From the NCBI RefSeq assembly GCF_020536995.1, contig NC_068369.1:18207921-18271920 (forward strand): DNA of 64,000 bases, read 5' to 3'. The DNA comes from Dreissena polymorpha (lineage: Eukaryota; Mollusca; Bivalvia; Myida; Dreissenidae). A program made the position numbers and the translations under genes. Below are positions 34,428 through 46,890 of the stretch, in pieces. How positions within the stretch are numbered: position 1 is the first letter of the stretch; every line of letters begins with the position of its first letter. Under the pieces are notes generated by a model. It did not search any database. It worked only from the letters and a program-made list of their open reading frames with translations, and was not told where the DNA came from.

Positions 34428-35275
34428 AGGTAGCGCACCCATAATGGGCACCTTTCCAAATATAATCTAATGTATTATTTTCTTAATCAGCATCATTTCA
34501 CTGAACTACATTCATTTTTTAGGTAGGCTTTCCGTGCTTTAAAAAAACAATATACTGATTTTGTTCAAAACCACCCCACGCGCGGCTTTTGTCCAGTTTA
34601 TTTGCACCCCTGGGTTATATGAAAGTTCAATAATTCATCCAGATTTCCAAATATGGGCATGCAGTTGGTGTGTACAGATGCAGTAAAGATGTTTAAAGTT
34701 TAAACAAGATGAAATAAGTATTATTTAACAGACATTTACTTTTTATAACTTGTTATCTATGGAAGAGCGCCATGAATTCGAAGTGGTTTCAGCCAAGTAG
34801 AAATTGGGTTTGTTAAAAACAAAGAGTCATAAAATTCAAAGTAGTTTCATTTAATAAATATTTTGAACTTAGTTTTTATAGATACACTATATACATCAAA
34901 AATACAAAGAAATAGACAGATATACCGTTTACTTTTTGAAATAAAAATAAAAATGCAACATGCATGATCCGTATTTTCAGCAGTAAATCACCCAATTTAG
35001 CCAAAACGTTGTTTTAATTTAAAAATTGAAGAATGTGCATGACAATCGCAAAATATTTAACAATAAACATAGCTTATATGCTATATTAAATCAAATTACG
35101 TTAGAAAAGAAATAAAACGCGTCGCAAAAAGTATGCGTTGTCGGCAGAATTCGAACCTGCACGGAAAATCCCAAAAGATCTCAAGTCTATCGCCTTAACC
35201 ACTCGGCTACGACAACTTTACACAGGGTCTTAAATCTTCGAAGAAATTGAGGGAATCATTATGGGTGCGCTACCT
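34428..35275. mobile_element. Terminal-inverted-repeat element containing a tRNA-Ser gene
   Basis: AGGTAGCGCACCCATAATG at 34428-34446 is the exact inverse of 35257-35275, giving an 848-bp unit with perfect 19-bp ends. Further outward the match fades and no clear target duplication is visible. The interior is AT-rich non-coding DNA except for a tRNA-Ser gene on the minus strand at 35136-35216, close to the right end. It looks like a non-autonomous DNA transposon that captured, or is built around, a tRNA gene. Confidence 0.65.
35136..35216 (-). tRNA. tRNA-Ser (UGA)
   Basis: On the minus strand: acceptor GTTGTCG pairing with CGACAAC plus G discriminator, D-arm box A-like TAGCCGAGTGGTTAAGG, anticodon loop CTTGAGA (anticodon TGA), long variable arm as in serine tRNAs, and box B GGTTCGAATTC in the T arm. 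The anticodon stem has one T-T mismatch, so this could be a slightly degraded copy. There is no CCA in the DNA, as expected, and no intron. Confidence 0.85.
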
Positions 35276-37547
35276 TAAATGTCAACCTCTACGTCAATAT
35301 AAAGAAGTGAAGCATGATTTAGCATTCATCCTTGCCGATGTTTATACTTATTGTCTATAAAATTAAATCTTTCTCATGACTCTCTGGTTACTACCCCCCG
35401 TTCACACATAGACGCCGCTTTTATTACGCTCAAAGCGTGGTCGAAAACGTGGTCGATCGTGAAACATCGCAGGAGAAACGTAGTGGAGTCTTCATAAGCG
35501 CAGTATGATCGCGGTAGAGTCTTCATGATCGGAGAGCTCTACGCTCTCGTCACGCTTATTTTGAACAATCTCAAAACAAGCGTAGAGGTATCGTGGCCAA
35601 AAAGAAACAAGAAAAAAATGTCGAAATGAAGACCATACTTTGCCAAATTGCTCGATTTAGACTCCGATCGGCCTCGATCCGTCCCGATCCAAAACTTTTT
35701 CAGATCGTAGCTTGATCGGGATGCGGGATGATCGTCGTTAAGTCGCAGCTCTATGAGAATGGGGGGGGGGTAATAACTTGCATGCAAAAGTCAAGCCTCT
35801 ACAAGTTATGTTTGCATGATTAGTTGGTTAACTGCACGCGGCATACACGACACAATTATTCCTCGACACATTTCTTTTCATTAAAAAAAAGTTTATGTAA
35901 GCAGGCAATTCTATGTGAATAGGCATACTCTGATCAACTAACAAAGGAACTACCTATTCATCAAAGAAGTTACCCTTTAAATGCCACGTCCATTTCACGT
36001 CATACATAAACGGAACAATTCACTACAATTGTTTAAGTGTTTGCTCTCTTTTTAAAAAAGAGACGTAATTAAACATCGCGTTATTCGGGTACATTTTACA
36101 TTATTAACAAAATCTACGATGCAATCTCACAACTTTAGTCCAGCCATATATTCACTCTCGCATTAACCATTTCTGACACTAATATACCATAGACACACCC
36201 CTACGACACATATGAATGCACCTGCGTTTCAGTATTCCCAGGCACCGGCGTCCTTGGACTGAATAAATGATGCAATTCAGTGACGTTATTTCAACAGATA
36301 GACGCGTTCTGTTTGGCGATGTGTTTTTCTTTCACATGAAAATCAATATAAATGCTGAATTGAATTAAAAACTTGTTTTGTTACACGCTATATTGATTTT
36401 AAATCATTGAATGCATATTTGTATTGAAATTTAACAACAAGTCAATGAGGATGGTGATACAGTTGAACGAGTTAAATGTTCTGCAAGTGTTCATTTGACA
36501 TTCAACCGAAAGTGAAAGGCTACAAAGTAGTCCACTATGTACATGCAGTTTGCATATAAATTATACAAGGTGTATAAAGCAAATGTTTACATGACATGTA
36601 AAATATCCGTCTATAAAATAAATTACCGGTAGGATAAATGCAATTTAATACAACATATTTTATGTCATTTACTTATATCATGATTAATTAAAATATACGC
36701 ATTTATTGTTGAAATGTTGTATTTATATGAATGTCAATCAGCACATGTAATCAATTTTTTTACAATTTCAAGTTAATCATTGGCTGTAGTCGGTCAAACA
36801 TACTTCAAAATTATCTTTTCAAACAGCTGTAAAGGTCGCAGCGCAATTCGGTTCGAAAGTTATTATACAGATTTCTGTTACATAGTTTTAAAGTGAAATC
36901 TCGATTTCACTGCAATTATATTTATTATAATTTATGGAATATGGTAACCAAAATGGTGTTAGTTATGGTCTTCTGCAAACGTAAATGTTCTATTTTCATG
37001 TGCTGGATTTTTTTAAACAATATATTTTAGTATAGAGAAATGTGCGAATATCATTGATAAGTCTGTTTATGTAGTCTTGTCATTGACATTGTTAAACGGG
37101 ATCTCCTGTATATTTGTTGGTCGTTCTAATATAATATAATTTGAAGGTCATGTTAAAGTTTCAGAGCCTGAACATAACAGATTCCAAAATATAGATGTCA
37201 AAAAAACGGAAATGGTAATATTGCACTATATAAAACATTGTTTTGTTGTTCTGTTTTTGTTTTATATTCAATACGAATTAACGGCATTGCTCACTTTAGG
37301 CTTATTAAGACATATTTGAGTGAGTATTTCATGTGTTATGAGTATTTTATGTTTCTGAAAGTGTCTTAATAACGTCATCTGTGTTGGTAAGAAACTGGAA
37401 CCTTCGAATTGCAAGGTTTAAATCACAACAACTACACAACTGGGATCCTAATAAAGATTCGCATTATGCCGTGTTTATTAAAATAGCTAAATAATTCCTC
37501 AGAACCTTGTTAAAAATTGTTAATATAATGCTTAATCACATTAACAG
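35276..37547. other. Non-coding stretch
   Basis: No exon or named repeat is seen. A GC-richer island at 35400-35760 ('AAAGCGTGGTCGAAAACGTGG', several GATCG words) and a (G)n run at 35761-35770 stand out. The frame at 35539-35787 in it shows no family resemblance. Confidence 0.4.
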
Positions 37548-37629
37548 GGCAATGTACAAAAGCTTCATGAATCCTTCCCAAAAGTAAACACCACAGAAGG
37601 ATATGACATCACGGACAAGAAAGTACAAG
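37548..37629 (+). CDS. Candidate downstream exon A (tail region)
   Basis: The acceptor CATTAACAG and donor TACAAG|GTAAAG enclose 82 bp. It is open in one frame, GNVQKLHESFPKVNTTEGYD then ITDKKVQ, and leaves phase 1, which agrees exactly with the next candidate exon at 39062. It may be a 3' extension of the SAMD9-like gene or part of a separate gene. The phase does not fit the donor at 34048, so the upstream link is unproven. Confidence 0.4.
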
Positions 37630-37769
37630 GTAAAGTTGGACAGATCTGATGATTGCAAATATTATAAAAACCGTGTCTTCCGTCTTTTCTTGGCTTTTGA
37701 ATTGATCGACAAGGACATACACAAATCCTGCAAAAATCAATAACGAAACATAAATTTCGTTAAAAAAAT

Positions 37770-38350
37770 TCAACAATTGATTTCCGGTCCATTGATTTTA
37801 GGCGGCGTTATAGGCCTTGGACTAAGAAATTTTCTCTATAATAAACGTTTTTGGATATTTTTTACGAAACGCTTTCGTTTATTTATCTGATTTTTGTATG
37901 TGAGTCACCTTGTTGAAGTGTGAATTTCGTTCCGGTCCTTTGATTTTTGGCGAAGTTATGGGCCTTTTTCCTTAAATAACCGTTTAAGGAAGATTTTTTA
38001 CGAAACGCTTTCAGATATTTAGCTTATTGTTGGTCTGTGAGTGTACCTACATGAGATATAGATGAAGTGTGCATGTCGTTCAGGACCTTTGGCGAAGCTA
38101 TTGGCCTTGGACTAAGACATTTTCTCTAAATTTACCGTTTTTCGAAGCTTTTTTACGAAACGCTTTAAGATATTTAGCTGATTTTTTGGTATGCGTGTCT
38201 ACCAACATGACATACAGATGAAGTGTGAGTTTCGTTCCGGCCTATGGATTTATTATCGAACTTATGGTCCTTGGACTTAGAACAAAAAAATACTCTCGCA
38301 ATTTTCTTCCAAAACACTTTCAAATACTGTCCAAGGCCCATAACTTTGTC
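37770..38350. repeat. Degenerate tandem repeat, about 140-150-bp unit, four copies
   Basis: Recurring blocks are TTACGAAACGCTTT, GGCCTTGGACTAAGA and GTGTGAATTTCGTTCCGG, in the same order in each unit. Copies are strongly diverged. Intronic or intergenic. Confidence 0.65.
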
Positions 38351-39061
38351 AAATATCAATAGACCTTTGCCATGATGTTTTCAATTTTGAAATAGCTGCT
38401 GTGTTACTTCAAAATGCAGTAGGAGAGATTGTGCTTAACAAACGCAGCTTTGTTTTCAATCATGTGTCGTGTTTTTACATATCATTCAAATTAAAACCAC
38501 TGTCAGCATAAACTATAACTTTTAACAACCAGTGAAATTTAGGTTTGATGATCACATTTTACACTTCAGATTCCAGCCATGTAACATGGCAATCGTCATT
38601 AAGTGTCAGTTTAAGCATAATACGCATATGTTTAGTGAAAAAAAAGTTTACTGTTTTCCGTGTCTATTGCTATTTCTAACTTATTTTCACCTAAACAGTT
38701 ATTTGTATGCATACAATTTTTCGATTGTATACTTTCTTGAAGAATACTATTAGCCTTAAAGTCGCATTTGGACGGCCCAAGCCCGAAAGATTCTCTTAGA
38801 GAAACAATGACTCCAGTTGGCCAAATTGCAAACAGTATGATTGTCAATTTAATAATAAAGATTTGAAAAAAAAAATCTGTAAGAAAATTTACGGATTTAT
38901 TACTAACTTGTGTACATAGAGGTATGTTACTGCGGTTGACATAAGTGTTTAGTCTATCATATGAACCAATTAACAAAATCAAATATTTTAAACTGTATTT
39001 CAGTCTTCGTGGCATGAGTGTCCATATACTTAAATAGTCATATCTATATTTTCTCACTTAG

Positions 39062-39276
39062 CCGAAGATTATGCACAGACATCTACTGTTTTTTCAACGA
39101 ACACTGTACCTACCAGCTTCGATGCCTCTGTGCCACACACGTCAAATGAAAAAGACCCTTGTAAAATTGCGACAGAAACTGTGGTTTATTCTCGTGTCAA
39201 TACCTCTGCAGAGGACGATATCAATTCTACAAGCTTTGCTGTTACTGAAGGCAAGACGGATTTACGCCCAAAGACG
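39062..39276 (+). CDS. Candidate downstream exon B, Ser/Thr-rich tail
   Basis: The acceptor TTCTCACTTAG and donor AAGACG|GTAGCT enclose 215 bp. Entering in phase 1 from exon A gives AEDYAQTSTVFSTNTVPTS, then SNEKDPCKIATETVV and AEDDINSTSFAVTEGKTD. It is rich in Ser, Thr, Asp and Glu with no domain, like a disordered linker. It leaves in phase 0. The following candidate pieces (39367-39469 and 39853-39976) do not keep phase cleanly. Confidence 0.4.
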
Positions 39277-39366
39277 GTAGCTTTTGATTTTTCTTTAACA
39301 AGTGTACATGTTTATATGGATACATCATTTAGACTCGTTTTAAATGATAATTGCATGTTTATAAAG

Positions 39367-39469
39367 TGACACTTCAACGGCACCAGAAAGACAAACTTAT
39401 TTCATGGTGTATGTCAAAATGACCATTAACCAAAGCAATATTCCACAATACAAACACAAACCAAGAAAC
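39367..39469 (+). CDS. Candidate exon piece, low support
   Basis: Between an acceptor-like ATAAAG and a strong donor AGAAAC|GTAAGT one frame is open: DTSTAPERQTYFMVYVKMTI then NQSNIPQYKHKPRN. It would need phase 2 on entry, whereas exon B leaves phase 0, so either an exon is missing, a boundary is wrong or a base is lost. Confidence 0.25.
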
Positions 39470-39852
39470 GTAAGTCAACAAAACTATGATCATATCATTT
39501 TCAATGTCACGGGTAAATACTCGATTTTAATTTGTAGTTTTCATGGTTTTATGTTTGCATATGCATTCCCCCAAAAACGTAAAACAAAGGGGTCGTTATG
39601 GTCCTAAATCACCTGAATTTAAGGATAAAACGTTTTCGAAGGTAAGACCTTATGTGACTATTTTTTCACTTTACATGATCAATTTTTAAACCTGATCAAT
39701 TTAAACATTTAGACTCAGTTTCACTTTAATTGTATAAAACATTTATCACGAAGAAGGCTTCTAGCGTTTTATAAAAATGGATTTAGTTACTGAGTTTCTA
39801 ACTTGATTTCAAATTATTTTCAAGTGGAGCATTCTTAACACCTTTTCATTAG

Positions 39853-39976
39853 GTTCAATAAGTTTTATCCCCGCACTTGATCCAGATTCAACGTTTGTCG
39901 ATATATGGTCAGCATAAACATTCTGACCAAGTTGTATTCTTTTTTGAGAGAGAGGACAAATATGAACCCTTGTTAG
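39853..39976 (+). CDS. Candidate exon piece ending EDKYEPLL
   Basis: The acceptor TTTTCATTAG and donor TTGTTAG|GTAACG bound this piece. The 3' part reads VVFFFEREDKYEPLLG and leaves phase 1, which fits exon 40211 exactly. The 5' part is open in a different frame (SISFIPALDPDSTFVDIWSA), so a one-base change, perhaps in the T-run near 39940, would be needed. Confidence 0.3.
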
Positions 39977-40210
39977 GTAACGGGCTTAATACTGACAAAA
40001 CCCATCGCACGACACACAATGACCAACGGTGGATATTGCTCGAGTGTGATCGGGCAAGCTTTAAAAGCAAAAAGACACCAACAACATCAAATAAATAAAT
40101 AACCTGGCGATAGTATACGAAAACAAATAATAATTTAAGTCGTCATGTCTTACAGATCGAAACATTAAATGTAAATGTACATAACATTAACCTTTATTTT
40201 CTATGTATAG

Positions 40211-40359
40211 GCTCCGAAAAAGCTCAAAAAGAAGAAGTCGCCAAGACACTAAGTAATCGTCAGCGGATGTGGATGAACGAAAAGCCAACCAAGAAAAAAA
40301 GGAAATTAGAAATAACATGGAAACATGCAAACACACCACAGACCATATTAGTATATTAG
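40211..40359 (+). CDS. Candidate terminal exon, Lys-rich tail with NLS-like motif
   Basis: After the acceptor TATGTATAG, in phase 1, the frame reads SEKAQKEEVAKTLSNRQRMW, then MNEKPTKKKRKLEITWKH and ends HANTPQTILVY at a TAG (40357-40359). PTKKKRKLE resembles a classical monopartite nuclear localisation signal. It would close the candidate tail begun at 37548. No clear polyadenylation signal follows within 100 bases. Confidence 0.35.
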
Positions 40360-43300
40360 AAAAAGCTTAAGATGTAATTTGACAAAACATGTCTCAAATA
40401 TAAATTGTGAAACTTTCCCTTGACTTCATTGTTAAAACAATTAAGTGTGTTAGTGTTGTTTGTTCCGTTATGCTGTATCATTCAATGCTAATATAAAACA
40501 GTAAATGTAGCATTGCAATTGTATATATATGTAATATATAGTGTTTATAAATGATTTCTTTATTTAAATAGTTATTAACTTGTATAGTATTGTAAACATT
40601 GATAGTTACGATGACCGAAATATTTGAAAACCAAAGGCTTATATAAATTCTTAAAAGTATATAAATTATTATTATACCGGATTTATATAGCGCCCTTTTC
40701 ATGCAATAGTGCACGTTCAAAGGCGTGAATATAAATGCATCATTTTACATATTGCTAAATAATGTCAAACATGAAGCAATATGTAATTCGACTTGTCATT
40801 GTCGAATATTATTTTTTTTAATGTTTTATTACCAGCTATAGAATGTTTGGCAAAGTCATATAATTTACGAAATCAACATTGTAAAATATGTTTTATTGCT
40901 GACATATTTGCATTGAAACATGAATAATCATACTTTACTACATAAGATAAAATTTATTATTACTATTATTCTTGCAAATTATCCAGGACCTTACATGTGT
41001 TTCGTAAATTATCGTTCCGGTAATACTATCATTAAAAAGGCACATCTTTCAGTAATCTAAATTTTACATTAACAGATCCAGTCTAGTGTTGAACGTCCTG
41101 ATTGAGCGACATTTATTCGTGATTTGAACAGTTTTCTTATAAAATATGAAGTAAGCTGCATTTGTTCAGAAAGAAAATAGCGTCTTTTGCAATAATGAAA
41201 CAGAGTAAACCAATTTGTTATACTCGTGTGTTCATGAAAAAGAGTGCTTAGTACAAAATATAATAAGAAAATTTGAATTATTAATACCAAGTAAAACAAT
41301 AAAAACACCGAAACATTGATCCTGTATACGTTATATGCACTCGATCAGTTGTTAAGTAAATATTAAAACATTACACGTGATTAAAGCTGGAGTCGCCTCC
41401 TTGAAACGGCCAGTGTGAAAACTTATTGTCAATAGTCCGGCCCTGTGTTCCATCCATCGTATAACCATAAATTAGGTATAATATATCGCAAGTGAGTGTT
41501 ATCAATCTAATATTTTTTTATTATAAAATGTATTATCACGAGTGCCGATTAAGTGCTGTCAAGCTCTGCAAAACAAGTGTGTAATATTGTCTAGGTGTTT
41601 TGAGACTGCTTTAACGTTCAAAATAGCAAATTGTAAAATAAACGGGGACAATGTTTGTTTTTATACTGAGAACAGTTGCTCAACATGCGTGTGGGTGCAT
41701 ATGTTTTGCATATGACAGTTTGATTTATCTCCCATTGCACATAGTGCCTAGAACATGTATATTTTTCTTGTTTTTGAAAAGATGTTCTTACTTACCTTTC
41801 ACATAGTTCAGACAAGTAAGCAAATATGTACATGAATTTTTCATAAACTGCCATAGTATAAAAAAATTACCTTAAACCTTGTTTTTATTGACATTTGAAA
41901 TGACTGTACATAAAACACAGACGCCTTTCACGTGTATTTTATGTACAATGAAAACATAGTTAAAATAGAAAATATTTTGAAACATTAGTAGAAAACTGTT
42001 AACTATAAGGAAGTAAAACTCCAGCTGCTGGAGCAGTATTGAATTCTCATTATATACAATTATAATTTGGCGAAACCACCAATCTTATAGTTACATTAAT
42101 ACACATTGCAAATTCAACATACATATAAGAGTAAAAGGCAGCTTGTCAGATAATGGTCTGTAAAATTTAGTATAACCTGCAGAATTCTCAATTGATGAAC
42201 AACACGTTTACTTTATAAATACAGAGAATGTATAAGAATCTAAGTATAAGAAAGATTTAAAACCAATTGGAAAGATTGGTATTGTCATAACATGTATTGT
42301 GTCATTATTCAATCACATGTTCATAGGTAGGCCTAAGCAGTCCAAACCATTTTTAATTAAACATTAGAGTATGTTTGAAATTTTATTTGAGCCGGGAATA
42401 GTAGAATAACGTTTACAACAGTGTAAACGTTCGAAAAAGAAAATTGGGTTAATATTTTCCTTCTCTCTCTCAAGAAAATAGAAAAATGATCAAGTTTGAG
42501 GTATATATTCCAGCATTCGAACTTACTCTGCTACAAAGAATTCAATCCTTTAGGAGAAATTGCACATATATGACAAAACTGTCATTCTCTACTTATACAT
42601 TCTTTAATTGGATTAATCATTTTGCTTAAAATATATCTAAACGGGGTTTCAAACACTATATGGGTATATATTTTAAAAAGATTTTAACATTATTGTGGGA
42701 TATAAGAAGCAAACAAAAAAGAATTATTGTAGTATGCTCTTTGTTATAATCCAAATAATTTATATTAATAAGACGTAAACGTTTTTTTAAAGTCATGTTG
42801 TATGGGTTATATTTATAAAAAAATAGTACCTTTATTTATGTTGATGAAATAAACAGAATTTACAAATTTGAACAATCATATGGGAGAGACAAGATCAATA
42901 GATCAATTTATGTAACAAATGTTTATCTTGTTCTACCCACCAAATCATCAAACCCAGTTTGATCATATTATTAGAACTAATATTGACAAAAGAAAATTAT
43001 GTGCAAAAAGACTATAAACCATTTTAAATACAAAAAGTGATATACTGGATATACTGATGACCCATTATGTCCTTATTGCAAACAAAGTGAGAAAAATTTA
43101 GATTAGAATAATTATTCTTGGAATGTCAGATTTCTCAAGCAATAATTAACGAGAAGTTATCAGGACAAAATTTTGCTCTCATGAATAAGAAAATGTTTCT
43201 ATTCAGATATTTTACAAATACTGCTAGATTAATGAATAAAGTTATTTTGCTTTTTAAGATTTACGTTTACGCGTGTAAAATGAATAAATGCACTTATAGT

Positions 43301-44900
43301 ATAACAGGAGCCAAGAAATACACAAAGTATAAATATGAAAAAATACATATGTCAAAGAAAAAAATTAGAATCCTTTGACAGTAAGTGTGATTTGTGTTAT
43401 GTTATTGTTTCAGACTTAGTATTTGAACATGTTTTGTAGGTTTTACAGCTTCGTACAAACTCTATTTTACCGTACCGTTTGTAATCTCAAATGAAATTTA
43501 ATTTCCGGGAAATGTGTCATTAAACATAATTATGCGTGCCTATTATTGTTTTCTATGCCTTAATGTGTTATTTTTGCATATGATATTACATTTTATAAAT
43601 ACTTTTATTGTCTATAAATACTGGAAAATGTCTTTTTTAATTCTAAAATGCTTTTCTAACACACAAATGCATGAAACTGTCTTTCCTTACAGTGTACCTG
43701 ATTCAAGTATGTAACAATTACCAATGAAACAGTTAATTATAGTTTTTAAATCTGAAGCCTTCTTTTCCTTTTTCACTAAGTATGTACACTTAAATGTTCG
43801 CTTTACACCTTTCCGTATATCGTTATGTTAAAAAATCTCCTACAAAGAAATAATAATGGCTATAACTCATTTATATGAAAAAAGGGATATTTTTTCACTC
43901 TTAAGAGTATTATTAATAAATTATTTTTAACATACAGATGATTTTGTAGAATAGTTCAATTAAAATGAAAAAAATAAACATTATGCATTTGCTTTGAATT
44001 CTGTGTCTAATGTTTAAAACATCTGTATAGTGAAGTTATAGATATTTTCCACTTTTATATCCTCAAGTTTGTGTATGGATTTTAACTTATATAAAATAGA
44101 TAACTTTCGAAGTTTTTCATAACGATACTTTTTCATCTCTATTTAAATTTCACCTGTGTGCTTCTTTTTTTATACATAATATGTATTTGTTTGCAGTCTG
44201 GAAATAAAAATATGTTTGAAAAAAAGAAAAATGTTTCTAATTTTTATCAAAGTATGCAGGACTTGCAAAAAATTGCAGGATATGTCATTCAAGACAACAC
44301 TAAATTTAAGTAACCTGTGGAAACCATATACATGAAGATAAAAATCATACCAACTTGCAAGTATGCGAATATAATGATGTACCGAGGTGTCGCATGTTCA
44401 AATCGTTCAAATGAAAACTTAAAAAAAAACATTGGAGAATATGATTCATATGTGTGACTTATATGTCGAACAATTATTTATGTATGTAAAATAACATTTA
44501 TATGTTATATAAGAATATTTAAATGAAACAACTTTGTTTAACAATTATATCTATGAACAAAATCAGTCCATTTTAAAACTGCATTCACCGATTTTGTATT
44601 ACGTACCCTTTCTGACTGACTGAGACACAGACGCACTTCTTCGAGGTATGGTTGAGTATAAAAACAACGATAGTGATTTATACTGAGCAATATTGCTCTA
44701 TAAGTACTATCATTAACAAGAATATGTACTCACGGATTTGTGTTAATCAACAAAATAAATGTTATGTAATTGTTTCCTGTAAAATTGTTGAGAAAAAACA
44801 CAATAACATAAGAATAAAAATAAATATTTCATTTAGATTAAAATATACACCCCCGTATTATGTTTCGATTACCTGAGATAGGAGTTGTTACAAGAGCTTT
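40360..44900. other. AT-rich gene-free stretch
   Basis: About 4.5 kb with no splice-framed exon, RNA gene or recognisable mobile element. Short frames (40478, 41069, 43118, 43514, 44652) are compositional artefacts of AT-rich DNA. Confidence 0.5.
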
Positions 44901-44908
44901 TAGGATAC

Positions 44909-45052
44909 CTGACTGACTGACTGACTGACTGACTGACTGACTGACTGACTGACTGACTGACTGACTGACTGACTGACTGACTGACTGACTGACTGACTGA
45001 CTGACTGACTAACTGACTGACTGACTGACTGACTGACAGACAGACAGCCAGA
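44909..45052. repeat. (CTGA)n microsatellite
   Basis: About 30 copies of CTGA with one CTAA variant, degrading to CAGA at the right end. The Ser-Val-Gln frame on the other strand is an artefact. Confidence 0.95.
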
Positions 45053-45057
45053 CGGGC

Positions 45058-46890
45058 AAACAGAAATTTGATTTGATTTGCACAATGTACATCGTCAACA
45101 TATTTATTTATTCAACATTCTAGGTCAAACGCATATAACAATATTACAATACATAAAATCATTAAAACATAGTTACACCACTGTTATCATGACAGCTATA
45201 GTTATCATATAATATATAAATATTTAAATAAATTCAAATCTATATATATTATACTAATCATAAAAATTAGTTATCAATTGTAATGCAATACTTGACCCAT
45301 GGATAACCCATTAAGCTGAAAGCTTATTTCCAATGGGGTCCGTTAAAAGTACGAGAAAAAAAGTTTTTATATGATCTAATTTACACACATATACTTCGGT
45401 GTTTGATTGAGAGAAAACATGTGAATAACCTAGCATTTTGTCTCAATCCGACAACAACACTAATGTTAGCAAAAAATGAAAAACATTACCAAACACGACG
45501 TTTAACTAAATACATATTATTGCAAATGTGGAAACATTTCAAATTCAAATAGTATATCACAAGTTACAATTGCTTCTATAACATAGTCATATTCATATAT
45601 TAAAAATACCTATATATATCCTCACTTATCTCAGTTTGTTTGTTTTGTAGATGTTTTTTAACCATTCTTTTAAGTTTGTCAACATTTGTCACTGTTTTGA
45701 TGTCCTCTGGGAGGGAATACCAGTCTGTAGACCCAGAGTATTTGAAGTTTTTTTTTAAATAACTATTTGTCACAGTTGGTATTATGAAATTACTTTTTCC
45801 AGATCTTGATGATTTTTTTCGCTGAGATATGAAGGACATTTTCCATAATAAATGTTAGGCATATAACTTAATTTAAGCTGTTTAACTCTGTTTTCCACAT
45901 TTAACATTTTCAATTGTACAAATTCATCATTGGTAATGGAGGTTCTTGGTTCGAATTCTTCAATAAACCTGATATTTTAATTTTGCATAATTTGTAATTT
46001 TTTCGTTTTGGCTTTATTTAAACTATGAAACCAAGATGAACAACAATAATCAAAATGACATTGTAAAAGAGCTGAACTTATAAGTTTTCTAGAATTAAAA
46101 TTTGAACAAGTTTTGTGTCTGTATAAAAATTTAAGTTTTGCATTTACTTTAGAAACGATGTTATTTACAAAATTGTCACCAGAAAGAGTATCAACAATCT
46201 GAAGGCCCAAATACTTAATCTTCTTCACATTTTTTATCGTATGGCCATTACAATTTACTGGAGACAATTTAAGTTTGCTTACTTTTCGTATTGGCCCAAA
46301 CAAAATATACTCTGTTTTGCCGAGATGTAGTGACAAATTGTTATCCACTAGCCATTCAGAACAACATTCTAAAACAAGACCAAGATTTTGGGATATAAAA
46401 TCTGGATCCTTATGACTAAATAAAATTGTACTATCATCAGCGTATACAATAAGTTTGCATTCTTTGTCTATGCTTATAATCATATCGTTCACGTAACAAA
46501 GAAAGAGAAGAGGCCCTAAAATACTGCCTTGTGGCACACCACACAAAACAGGGTTAGAATTAGAGTAACACTTACCAATACTAACAATTTGACTTCTATC
46601 TGAAAGGTAAGATTTAAACCAGGGAATCGATCGTATGCCCGTAAGTTCTAATTTTCCAAAAAGAATATTGTGATTAACTGTATCGAAGGCCTTCTGTAGA
46701 TCTAACATTATCATTCCAGTATACAATCTTTTTGAGGTTTTTAATTTAATCAAATCTAGAAGCTGAATAAGACAACTCTCAGTTGAATATGATTTTCTAA
46801 ATCCTGATTGATGTTTATAAAAAATATTGTTTGACGTTAAAAAAGATTCCAATTGTATGCACACTGTATCACATGTGGTTGGTAATGATA
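45058..46890 (-). mobile_element. 5'-truncated LINE, 3' half of reverse transcriptase plus 3' UTR
   Basis: On the minus strand, a nearly intact frame (46864 down to 45977, 295 residues) starts inside the RT domain and contains HQSGFRKSYSTESCLIQLLD, LDLQKAFDTVNHNIL, CGVPQGSILGPLLF and YADDSTILFSH. These are the A, B and catalytic C (ADD) motifs. It stops at a TAA at the end of IMQN; text continues in frame and then in another frame (45839-45600) to the family's usual C-terminus, SGSTDWYSLPEDIK. The 3' UTR holds a block GGACCCCATTGG near 45340 and ends in CAAAT repeats near 45070. The layout fits CR1/Jockey-type LINEs. Confidence 0.85.

Noticed and set aside
44900-45085. Ser-Val-Gln repeat peptide
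   Set aside because: Pure CTGA microsatellite translation.
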